Shown one piece after another: positions 8,639 through 15,855 of a stretch of DNA of 59,172 bases. Under the pieces are notes generated by a model. The model did no database searches. It had not been told where the DNA came from and saw nothing but the letters and a program-made list of their open reading frames with translations. Origin of the DNA: Planctomycetota bacterium (GTDB lineage: Bacteria > Planctomycetota > UBA1135 > GCA-002686595); the NCBI GenBank assembly GCA_028278425.1, contig JANQEJ010000300.1, forward strand, positions 1 to 59,172. Reading direction: 5' to 3'. Position numbers and translations under genes: made by a program. Every line of letters begins with the position of its first letter. Position 1 is the first letter of the stretch.

Positions 8639-9397
8639 TCAGTGAAGGTTCTCGGGGGTGGTCGCCGGGCAGGTCTCGCAGCGCGCCACCGGCTTGCAGT
8701 GGTTGTATCCGGCCCGGACGCAAAGTGCATGAAACTCCTCGAAGACCGCCTGCGAGCGGACGAGGCGCTCCTCCAGCCAGGCGCGCACTTCCTCGTAGGG
8801 AAGCTCGGGATCGCACAGGCCGTGGCGGCCCAGGATCCGGCGGGTGTAGGCGTCGACCACGGCGACGCGGCGGCCGGCGGCGTAGCAGAGGATCGAGTCC
8901 GCGGTCTCCGGCCCCACGCCCCAGACGCCGAGGAGCTCTTCCCGCAGCGGGGGGAGCGATCGCTCGCGCAGCGCCCGGAGGCCGCCGGCGTCCAGGTACC
9001 AGCGCGCGATCGCGACGAGCTTCCTGGCCTTGGTGTTGAAGTAGCCCGAGGGCCGGATGCGCTCCGCGAGCTCTTCGACGGGGAGGTTGAGGAGCCCCGC
9101 GGGCGTCGGCGGGCCGCGGCGCTTGAGCCTCCGCAGCGCGAGCTCGACGTTCGACCACGCGGTGTTCTGCGTCAGGATCGCGCCGACGATCACCTCGAAG
9201 GGCGTCTCGCCCGGCCACCAGCGCTGCGGTCCGAAGCCGCGGTAGAGCTCCAGCAGGACGCGGTCGAGCCGCGCGTCGCGCGCGAAGCGGCGCAGCGGCC
9301 GCTTCGGCGTCGTGCCGACGTACGGCCCCCGCTCGTTGGCGAGCGTCGTGCGGACGAGCCCGGGGTCGCCGGGCGGATTGCGCCAGCGGGTCGTCAC
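8639..9397 (-). CDS. HhH-GPD DNA glycosylase, endonuclease III-like (MagIII/PDG-like variant)
   Basis: The protein has 252 residues. The GTG start overlaps the upstream methyltransferase stop (GTGA). It contains the FEVIVGAILTQNTAWSNVE helix, a helix-hairpin-helix (about residues 154-168, GVWGVGPETADSIL) and the catalytic aspartate in VVDAYTRR (Asp182). The lysine used by bifunctional endonuclease III in the hairpin is replaced (GPETAD), so it may be a monofunctional glycosylase, as in 3-methyladenine glycosylase III relatives. The C-terminal cysteines are spaced C-x5-C-x2-C with one more Cys nine residues before, and the usual final Cys is absent, so the iron-sulfur cluster is altered or missing. 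A DNA repair gene inside a glycosylation cluster is unusual. Confidence 0.8.
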   Translation of the reverse strand: MTTRWRNPPGDPGLVRTTLANERGPYVGTTPKRPLRRFARDARLDRVLLELYRGFGPQRWWPGETPFEVIVGAILTQNTAWSNVELALRRLKRRGPPTPAGLLNLPVEELAERIRPSGYFNTKARKLVAIARWYLDAGGLRALRERSLPPLREELLGVWGVGPETADSILCYAAGRRVAVVDAYTRRILGRHGLCDPELPYEEVRAWLEERLVRSQAVFEEFHALCVRAGYNHCKPVARCETCPATTPENLH

Positions 9398-10149
9398 GCG
9401 GTCTCGGGGCCGGGCTTGCGCGCGCGCACGAGGAGCGAGACGCCGAAGGGGACGCGGACGACGCGCGTGATCCAGTCCTCGACGGCGAAGAGGCCCGCGA
9501 GCGCCGCGTTGAGCGGCCGCGGCAGCTCGAAGAAGTCCGTGCCCTCCTTCGCCTTGCCGCGGCCCTTCAGAAAGCGGACGAGCGCGATCGCGGGCAGGAG
9601 CAGGAAGTTGAAGCCGTGGCTGCGCACGATCTCGAAGCCGGCGGCGGCGAGCTTCGCCTGCAGCTCCCCGGTCCTGTAGCGCCGCTTGTGGTGCAGGAAG
9701 TCGTCGTGCGGCGACCAGAGCGAGGGGTAGGCCGGCACGGAGGCCACCAGCTCGCCGCCGGGGCGCAGCACGCGGTGGAACTCCGCGATCAACCCGTCGT
9801 CGTCGTCGAAGTGCTCGATGATGTCGAGCGCGAGGACGCAGCCCAGGCTCGCGGTGCGCAGGGGGAGGCGCGTGCCGTCGCCCCGCAGGAGCCGTGCGCC
9901 GAGCTCCCGGTCGCGACAGTAGGCGAGCGCGCCGCCGTCGAAGTCCAGCCCGAACGTGCGCACGCCCGGAAAGCTCCCCTCGACGTGCGCCAGGTTGCCG
10001 CCGGTGCCGCAGCCGACGTCGAGCAGCTTGCACTCCGCGCCGCCGGCCACCGCGCGCGCGATGAGCGGCGTCACCATGCGGCGCTTGCCGCGGAACCACC
10101 AGTGGTGGTCCTCGAGGGCGCGCATCTCGTCGTAGGCGGCGCGCTCCAT
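9394..10149 (-). CDS. SAM-dependent methyltransferase of the HWWFRG type
   Basis: This 251-residue protein is a paralogue of the one at 1905-2657. Both start with about 14 residues and then (H/T)HWWFRG(K/R)R, and both have a SAM motif at residues 42-50 (here LLDVGCGTGG), DIIEHFDDDD and LRPGG. A hydrophobic segment (FNFLLLPAIALVRFL) near the C-terminus suggests membrane contact. The ATG overlaps the stop of the upstream glycosyltransferase by one base (TGATG). It probably methylates a sugar or lipid intermediate made by the adjacent GT2 enzymes. Confidence 0.8.
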   Translation of the reverse strand: MERAAYDEMRALEDHHWWFRGKRRMVTPLIARAVAGGAECKLLDVGCGTGGNLAHVEGSFPGVRTFGLDFDGGALAYCRDRELGARLLRGDGTRLPLRTASLGCVLALDIIEHFDDDDGLIAEFHRVLRPGGELVASVPAYPSLWSPHDDFLHHKRRYRTGELQAKLAAAGFEIVRSHGFNFLLLPAIALVRFLKGRGKAKEGTDFFELPRPLNAALAGLFAVEDWITRVVRVPFGVSLLVRARKPGPETA

Positions 10150-10886
10150 CAGCGGTACCGCCCCCGCAGGCGCCGGACGAAGATCACCAGGAGCTCGCGC
10201 AGCGAGCCGAGGACCGCCCTGCCGAGCCGCACCTTGGTGTCGTCCTCGTGCTTCCAGGAGACGGGGAGCTGCACGAGCTTCAGGCGCAGCTCCTGCGCGA
10301 TCACGACCAGCTCCGCGTCGAAGGCCCAGCCGTCGAGGGTCGAGCGCTCGAAGATCCGCCGCGCGGCATCGGCGCGGAAGCACTTGAAGCCGCACGTGAA
10401 GTCGTGCACGCCCGGCGCGAGCAGCGTGCGCGTCAGGATCGTGAAGCCCTTGCCGAGCGTCTCGCGCAGCCAGGGCTGGTGGCGCGTGATCTCCGCCCCC
10501 GGCGCGCGCCGGTTGCCGATCGCCACGTCGTAGCCCGAGTCGAGCGCGCCGAGGAAGCCGCGCGCCTCCTCGAGCGGCGTGGAGAGGTCCGCGTCCATGA
10601 AGAGCACCCGTTCGCCGGTGGCCGCGCGCACTCCGGCCCGCACGGCCGCGCCCTTGCCGCGGTTCTTCGGCAGCCTCTCCCAGCGGATCCGCGGGTCGCG
10701 CTCCGCCGCGGCGGCGAGGATCTCGGCCGAGCGGTCGGTCGAGCCGTCGTCGACGCAGACGATCTCGAAATCGTGCCCCAGCTCCTCGAGGAACGGGACG
10801 AGCTCCGCGAAGGTGCGTTCGAGGACCAGGGCCTCGTTGTAGACCGGGATGACGACGCTGAGCCCGGGAGGTCGGGGAGCCGGCAT
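10149..10886 (-). CDS. Family 2 glycosyltransferase (dolichyl-phosphate glucosyltransferase-like)
   Basis: This 245-residue protein has the full GT2 pattern: LSVVIPVYNEALVLERTF, VCVDDGSTDRS, NRGKGAAVRAG and the LFMDADLSTP metal-binding DXD. TCGFKCFRADAARRIFE and the later DAELVVIAQE fit polyprenyl-phosphate glucosyl/mannosyl transferases, which charge an isoprenoid carrier on the cytoplasmic face. The downstream methyltransferase gene is coupled to it. The divergent YfhO-type membrane protein starts only about 60 bases away, and proteins of that class may use the lipid-linked sugars such an enzyme makes. Confidence 0.85.
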   Translation of the reverse strand: MPAPRPPGLSVVIPVYNEALVLERTFAELVPFLEELGHDFEIVCVDDGSTDRSAEILAAAAERDPRIRWERLPKNRGKGAAVRAGVRAATGERVLFMDADLSTPLEEARGFLGALDSGYDVAIGNRRAPGAEITRHQPWLRETLGKGFTILTRTLLAPGVHDFTCGFKCFRADAARRIFERSTLDGWAFDAELVVIAQELRLKLVQLPVSWKHEDDTKVRLGRAVLGSLRELLVIFVRRLRGRYR

Positions 10887-10948
10887 GGGCGCGGGAATGA
10901 TAACCGTTGCGAGTGAGGGGCCGGCTTGCGACGCTTCGCCGTCTCCAC

Positions 10949-13843
10949 GTGAAACCTACCCGACCGATCGAAGCCCGCGAGCTCCTCGTCGCGCTCGCGT
11001 GCGCGCTGGTGCTCTTCGCGTGGCCGGTCCGCGGGGGGCTCTTCAATCCCGATCGGGTCGTGTTCGGCGTCGACAACGCGACCGCGCTCTCCCCGTGGAA
11101 CGAGGTGATCGAGAGCGACCCCGAGCTGGCCGGTGTGCGGCGTCCGCGCCAGCCGTCGCTCGCCGACCAGGGGCTCGTCTTCTATCCGTATTACCGCTGG
11201 GTCGCGGAGAGCTGGATCGCCGGCGACCCGCCCGCCTGGAACCCGCTCGTCTACGCCGGCGCGCCGGGCATCGCGAATCCGCAGTCGGGCGCGCTCGACC
11301 CGCAGGTGTGGCCGCTCGTCGTCCTCTACAAGCTGGGCGGTCAGAAGCTCTTCGACTGGGGGCTTTCGGCGGCCGCGTGGCTGCGGCTCGCGGCCGCCGG
11401 GCTCGGGGCGTTCCTGCTCGCGCGCGCGCTCGCGCTCGAGCGCGGCCCCGCCGCGCTCACCGGCGTGACCTTCGGGCTCGCGGGGTACGTGCTCCTCTGG
11501 CTGAACCACAGCCTCGGCCACGTCACGCCGCTACTGCCGTGGGTGCTCCTCGGGCTGGAGCGCATCCGCGGTCCGCGGCCGCTCCTGGCGGCGGCGGGCA
11601 CGAGCGCCGCGCTCGCCCTCGCGATCCTCGGCGGGCACCCCGAGACGGCGTTCTACGTCGGCGCGACGGCGGGCGTCTGGGCGCTCGCCATTCTCGTCCG
11701 CGAGCGGCGCGCGGGTCTCCTCGGTCTGCTCGCGCTCGCGATCGGGACCGTGCTCGCGAGCGCGAGCCTGCTTCCGTTCGTCGAGTACCTTCAGCTCTCC
11801 GGCGCGAAGACGATCCGCGACGCCCAGCTCGCCGCCGGCGGCGTCGACCTGGTGGCGTTGGGCGGCCTTCTGGTCTGCGTCGGGCTCGGCACGTTCTTCG
11901 CGCGGCTCATCGGCGGGGAGTCGCGGGAGGGCCGGCCGGGACGCCACGCGGTTCTCTGCGCGATCGGCGTCGCGCTGGCCTTCGGCGGAACCGCGTTGAT
12001 CCTGCGCGGTCGCGGGCTCGCGCCCACCGCCGCGCTCGCGGTGATCCCCGACCTCTTCGGCGCGCTCGATTCCGAGGAGGGTTACCGCGGACCCGGCGCC
12101 TACGTGGAGGCGGCCAGCGGCTGGGTCGCTTTCGTCGCGCTCGGTCTCGCGCTCGCGGCGGCGCTGTCGCCGCGCGGCCCGCTCCTGCGCCGGTGGATCG
12201 TCGTGCCGGTCGGGGGGATCGCGATGCTGCTTTGCCTCGAGGTGCCCGGCATCCTCGACCTCTACCGCCACGTACCGCTGATCGGCCTCGGCGCCACGGC
12301 TCGGCTCGGCTCGGTGAGCGCTCTGATGATCGCGCTCCTCGCCGGGGAGGCGCTGCAGTCCGCGCCGCGCGCGGCGCGCATCGCCGCCGGCGTCGCCATG
12401 CTCCTCTTCGCCGTCGGCGCCATGTACGACCGCGGCCCGGAGCCGCTGCCGCCCGAGCGCTTGCCGATCGACGTGGAGGACGAGCTCTACGGCATCCTGC
12501 TGCGTCCGGGCGACGACCTCGCCGACGGCATGGAGCTGGAGGGCTGGCTGCACCCCTCGCTGCCGATCGAGCACGGCCTGGCGCGCGTGCAGAAGCTCGA
12601 CGCGCGCGGCATTCCGATCGGCGAGCACTGCTACGACGCGCCGCTCGAGTTCACCCCGGAGCCGTCGCCCAACGCGCGCCGGTTCGCCGCCGACCGCCTG
12701 GCGAACGCGCCTCCCGACGCGCGCTTCTTCCGCGCGTCGTACCTCGTACTCGGCCACATGCCGGACGGCACCTGGCGCTTCGCGGTCGACTTCTTTTCCG
12801 CCGATTCGGCGGAGCAGCCCGTCGCGACGCGCGTCGTCGCCGTGTCCCGGCTCCACCGTCCGCGCGGAGCGGGCTCCGCCACGCTCGGTCTCGTCGCCCT
12901 GTCGATCCTCGCGCTGTTCCGGCTTCCGGCGCGTCCGTCGCGGTTCTGGTGCGCCGGGGTCGTCGCGCTGGCGCTGCTCCAGGGCCTCGTCTTCGCGCGC
13001 GGCACGAACCCGGCGGTGCCGCGCGGCGAGGTGTTCCCGCCGACGAAGACCGAGGCGGTGCTCGCGGAGATCCTCGGACCGCACCGCTTCTTCAGCGACC
13101 CGTACGTCATGGCGCCGGACACGGGGATGGTCCGGGGGCTGCACGCTCTCGACGGCTACGACGGCATGGACGTGGCGCAGTACAACGCGTACCGCTTCCT
13201 CTGCGTGCCGCCGGGCACCAATGCGCTCCTCGCGTGGAACGCGCGCGGCGTCGACCTCGACGGCGTGGCGTTCCGCCTGCTCGGCGTCGGGGCGCTGGTG
13301 ACGAAGACGCCGCTGGAACATCCGGGTTGGGAGCTCGTCGCGGCTCCCGGCGTCGCCGGCACTCGCGAGGCCGAGGTCTTCGTGTACCGCGCGATCGACC
13401 CGCTGCCGCGCGCGTTCTGCGTGCCGCAGGTCGTCTCCAACGAGGAGCTGGCCGACGCCTCGGTGCGCGGCGCTTGGGATCCGCTCGCGCTCGCGTGCAC
13501 CGACGCCGACTGGCGCCCGGCGACGCCTTTCACGCGGGCCGACGTCACCGAGCCGGTGTGGACGAACAACACGGTGACGCTCTCCGCCGAGCTCGACGGC
13601 GACGGCCTGCTCGTCCTGACCGACCAGGCCTTCCCCGGCTGGACCGTCGAGATCGACGGCGAGGAGGGCGAGATCCTCACCTGCAACGGCATCTTCCGCG
13701 GCGTGCCGCTCTCCGCGGGCGAGCACGCGATCGAGTTCCGCTACGAACCCTGGACTCTGCGCGCCGGCACGTGGCTCTCGGGCGCCGCGCTTCTCCTCAC
13801 CGCCGCGTTCGCCGCCTTGGGAATCCGGCGGCGCGCGGCGTGA
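10949..13843 (+). CDS. YfhO-family multi-pass membrane protein (GT-C-like)
   Basis: This large membrane protein (964 residues from the GTG at 10949; in-frame TTG 10907 and GTG 10913 are alternatives, and none has a clear ribosome-binding site) has about a dozen hydrophobic segments. The first extracytoplasmic loop contains FGVDNATALSPWNE and YPYYRWVAESW, as in YfhO-type proteins. The C-terminal extracytoplasmic beta domain (VLTDQAFPGWTVEIDGEEG, then LSAGEHAIEFRYEP) ends in one membrane segment, the usual YfhO arrangement. Family members are linked to glycosylation of cell-surface polymers with lipid-linked donors. It is divergent from a GT2/methyltransferase cluster that could supply the donor. 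Confidence 0.8.
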   Translation: MKPTRPIEARELLVALACALVLFAWPVRGGLFNPDRVVFGVDNATALSPWNEVIESDPELAGVRRPRQPSLADQGLVFYPYYRWVAESWIAGDPPAWNPLVYAGAPGIANPQSGALDPQVWPLVVLYKLGGQKLFDWGLSAAAWLRLAAAGLGAFLLARALALERGPAALTGVTFGLAGYVLLWLNHSLGHVTPLLPWVLLGLERIRGPRPLLAAAGTSAALALAILGGHPETAFYVGATAGVWALAILVRERRAGLLGLLALAIGTVLASASLLPFVEYLQLSGAKTIRDAQLAAGGVDLVALGGLLVCVGLGTFFARLIGGESREGRPGRHAVLCAIGVALAFGGTALILRGRGLAPTAALAVIPDLFGALDSEEGYRGPGAYVEAASGWVAFVALGLALAAALSPRGPLLRRWIVVPVGGIAMLLCLEVPGILDLYRHVPLIGLGATARLGSVSALMIALLAGEALQSAPRAARIAAGVAMLLFAVGAMYDRGPEPLPPERLPIDVEDELYGILLRPGDDLADGMELEGWLHPSLPIEHGLARVQKLDARGIPIGEHCYDAPLEFTPEPSPNARRFAADRLANAPPDARFFRASYLVLGHMPDGTWRFAVDFFSADSAEQPVATRVVAVSRLHRPRGAGSATLGLVALSILALFRLPARPSRFWCAGVVALALLQGLVFARGTNPAVPRGEVFPPTKTEAVLAEILGPHRFFSDPYVMAPDTGMVRGLHALDGYDGMDVAQYNAYRFLCVPPGTNALLAWNARGVDLDGVAFRLLGVGALVTKTPLEHPGWELVAAPGVAGTREAEVFVYRAIDPLPRAFCVPQVVSNEELADASVRGAWDPLALACTDADWRPATPFTRADVTEPVWTNNTVTLSAELDGDGLLVLTDQAFPGWTVEIDGEEGEILTCNGIFRGVPLSAGEHAIEFRYEPWTLRAGTWLSGAALLLTAAFAALGIRRRAA

Positions 13844-13871
13844 GGGTTCGGCGCGCTTGACAACGAAAGAA

Positions 13872-13917
13872 GCCGCGGCCGGCGGCGAGCGATCGCTCGC
13901 CGCGCGCCGGCCGCGGC
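13872..13917 (-). terminator. Long GC-rich hairpin, likely terminator for the FG-GAP gene
   Basis: A 13-bp arm (13872-13884) pairs perfectly with 13905-13917, around the 16-base palindrome GCGAGCGATCGCTCGC (13885-13900), with a CGCG bulge on one side. On the minus strand it follows the FG-GAP stop and is followed by a T-rich stretch (TTCTTTCGTT), so it fits a minus-strand intrinsic terminator. It also separates this gene from the convergent YfhO-type gene. Confidence 0.7.
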
Positions 13918-13932
13918 CCGTGGCGGACCGAA

Positions 13933-15732
13933 CTACTGTCCGATCGTCAGCTGGAGTGCGTCCGTCAGACCGATCGGCACCGGGGCGCCGGGAGACGGAT
14001 CCACGATGGTCCCCTGCGTGTAGAGCGAAACGCCGACCAGTTGTGGATCGGGCGGAAAGGAGAGGACGAATGCCGACGGCGTCCCCGGCCCGTACCAGGG
14101 CGTTCCGGGCTGCGCGAACAGGAAGCCCGGCGGGGAGACGCTGATCAGGAGCTCGCCGGCGGCTCCGCCGCCCGCCATCCCGAAGCCCGGGATCTGCGGG
14201 CCGCACGGCGTGAGCGGTGCGGGCGAAAGCGCGACGCCCAGGAAGGAGAGCGCCGGGCTCGTGGGCGCCTGCGCCGCGAGCGGGTTGTCCGCGGAGAGGG
14301 TGAGCACGGTGCCGACCATCGGATCGCCCGAGAGGACGGCGAGGCTCCCGGCGGGGTTCATCCCGCAGCCGTAGGGCACAACGGGCGAACCGTTCAGGTT
14401 GAGGATCCAGACAGATCCCTTCTGGGTACCGCCGTCGTTGTCGAGATCCTCGCCCGCGACGAGGTCCGGGACGCCGTCGCCGTCCAGGTCGGGGAACGCT
14501 CCCAGGTTGCGGCCGAAGCCGGCGTTGCCGATCACGCCGGTAAAGCCTCCCTTCCCGGCGGCGCCGATCGACACGTGCGTGTTCACCGAGCCGTCGCTGT
14601 TCAAGCTCAGGATCCAGACCTCCCCTTCCCCCGCGGTGGCGTTGTCCTTGGAGGCGACTGCGAGGGAGCCGAGGCCGTCGCCGTCGAAGTCGCCGAGCGC
14701 AACCATCGCATGCCCGAGGTTGTCGCCGTTGGACAGCGCCCCGGTGAAGCCCCCCCCGACCGTCGAGATCTTGTTGTGGGACTTGACGGTGCCGTTCGAG
14801 TTCAGGAACAGGATCCAGATCGCGCCCTGGTCCGGTCCGCCGTCGTCGTCCCCTCGAGCGCCGACGGCGATGTCCACAACTCCATCGTCGTCGAGGTCGC
14901 CGACACACGCGGCCGCCCGACCGAAGGCATCGGACGTGTCCAAAGTGCCGGTGAATCCCCCGTGGAAGTCGCTGATCTTCTGGCAGTTTTTCACGGTGCT
15001 GTCCGGCGCGAGGAAGAGGATCCAGACGGCGCCCTCGTCGTTGCCGGACTCGTCGTCCAGTCCCCCGACCACGATGTCGGTCACGCCGTCGCCGTCCAGG
15101 TCTCCGAGGGTGTCGGTCGCCGCTCCGAACCAGGTGTTGGTGGCCAGAAAGCACCCCAGGGAGCCGGCGGAGTTGCCGATCCTCTGCTGGGACTTAACCG
15201 TGCCGTCGGTGTTGAGGAGCAGGATCCAGACGGAGCCGTTGTTGGCCCCGCCGTCGTCGAATCCCGCCGATCCGACAAGGACGTCCGGCACGCCGTCGCC
15301 GTCGAAGTCTCCGAGGCGCGAGACCGAGCCGCCGAGACCCGCGTCGGTCTGCAAATTGCCGTTGAAGTTCCCCTGCGTCGCGCTGATCTTTTGGTCGCCC
15401 TTCACGGTTCCGTCCTGGTTCATGAAGAGGATCCAGACCGCTCCGGCGTCATTGAACCCGTCGTCATCGTCCCCGGCGCCGATTGCGAGGTCGTCGATTC
15501 CGTCTCCGTCGATATCTCCGACGACGCCGACCCCGCTGCCGAAGCGGTCGCCGTCGTCCAGGCTGCCGGCGAAACCGCCGGAGAGTGCGCTGATCTTCTG
15601 CTCGGACTTGACGGAGCCGGTCGTTTGCGCGGCGCCCGTCGCCGCGAGGGAACCGAGCGCTAAGATCGCCAACGAGCAGCGCAGGCCGAGCGCGGGAAAC
15701 GTCTGCCTGAGTTGATTCGGGAAGAGCTGCAT
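13933..15732 (-). CDS. Secreted FG-GAP repeat protein with planctomycete-type C-terminal module
   Basis: The ATG at 15732 gives 599 residues with a signal peptide (hydrophobic core CSLAILALGSLAATGAAQ). Six tandem FG-GAP/integrin-like repeats follow, each with a calcium-binding D-x-D-x-D-G loop (GDIDGDGIDD, GDFDGDGVPD, GDLDGDGVTD and others) and a conserved WILFLN strand, spaced 67-69 residues apart. They should form a beta-propeller. The last 120 or so residues (LSADNPLAAQAPTSPALSF to the end) form a separate beta module that I associate with secreted proteins of high-G+C planctomycetes. It is probably a surface or extracellular binding protein. No enzyme motif is seen. Repeat 4 has DLDDDG and repeat 5 has a weaker loop. 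Confidence 0.85.
   Translation of the reverse strand: MQLFPNQLRQTFPALGLRCSLAILALGSLAATGAAQTTGSVKSEQKISALSGGFAGSLDDGDRFGSGVGVVGDIDGDGIDDLAIGAGDDDDGFNDAGAVWILFMNQDGTVKGDQKISATQGNFNGNLQTDAGLGGSVSRLGDFDGDGVPDVLVGSAGFDDGGANNGSVWILLLNTDGTVKSQQRIGNSAGSLGCFLATNTWFGAATDTLGDLDGDGVTDIVVGGLDDESGNDEGAVWILFLAPDSTVKNCQKISDFHGGFTGTLDTSDAFGRAAACVGDLDDDGVVDIAVGARGDDDGGPDQGAIWILFLNSNGTVKSHNKISTVGGGFTGALSNGDNLGHAMVALGDFDGDGLGSLAVASKDNATAGEGEVWILSLNSDGSVNTHVSIGAAGKGGFTGVIGNAGFGRNLGAFPDLDGDGVPDLVAGEDLDNDGGTQKGSVWILNLNGSPVVPYGCGMNPAGSLAVLSGDPMVGTVLTLSADNPLAAQAPTSPALSFLGVALSPAPLTPCGPQIPGFGMAGGGAAGELLISVSPPGFLFAQPGTPWYGPGTPSAFVLSFPPDPQLVGVSLYTQGTIVDPSPGAPVPIGLTDALQLTIGQ
14400..15610 (-). repeat. Six tandem coding repeats of 201-207 bp (FG-GAP units)
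   Basis: The 9-mer GGATCCAGA on the plus strand recurs at 14403, 14610, 14811, 15018, 15222 and 15429. The intervals (207, 201, 207, 204, 207) are all multiples of three. It encodes the conserved WIL strand of each repeat on the minus strand. The array is a protein repeat and not a CRISPR or other DNA element. Confidence 0.85.
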
Positions 15733-15855
15733 GGAAAGCACCTGAGTTCGGGGTTTCAAACGCCGCAACCGTGCGCGTCGCTTCAACGCTGCCGAATCGG
15801 CCGCGGACATCGACCTAGGCGAACCGTCGGGCGGCCCCGTGAAGGGAATCCCGGA

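Noticed and set aside
11531..15154. Very long open frame opposite the YfhO-type gene
   Set aside because: High G+C content keeps antisense frames open. The product is Arg-rich and low in complexity, and the real genes on the other frames have clear motifs.
14400..15610. Regular repeats that might be taken for a CRISPR array
   Set aside because: The period is 201-207 bp and always a multiple of three, and the repeats encode FG-GAP units.
14041..15663. Plus-strand open frame across the FG-GAP gene
   Set aside because: The repeats are explained by the minus-strand protein with its calcium loops, and the plus product has no recognisable motif.
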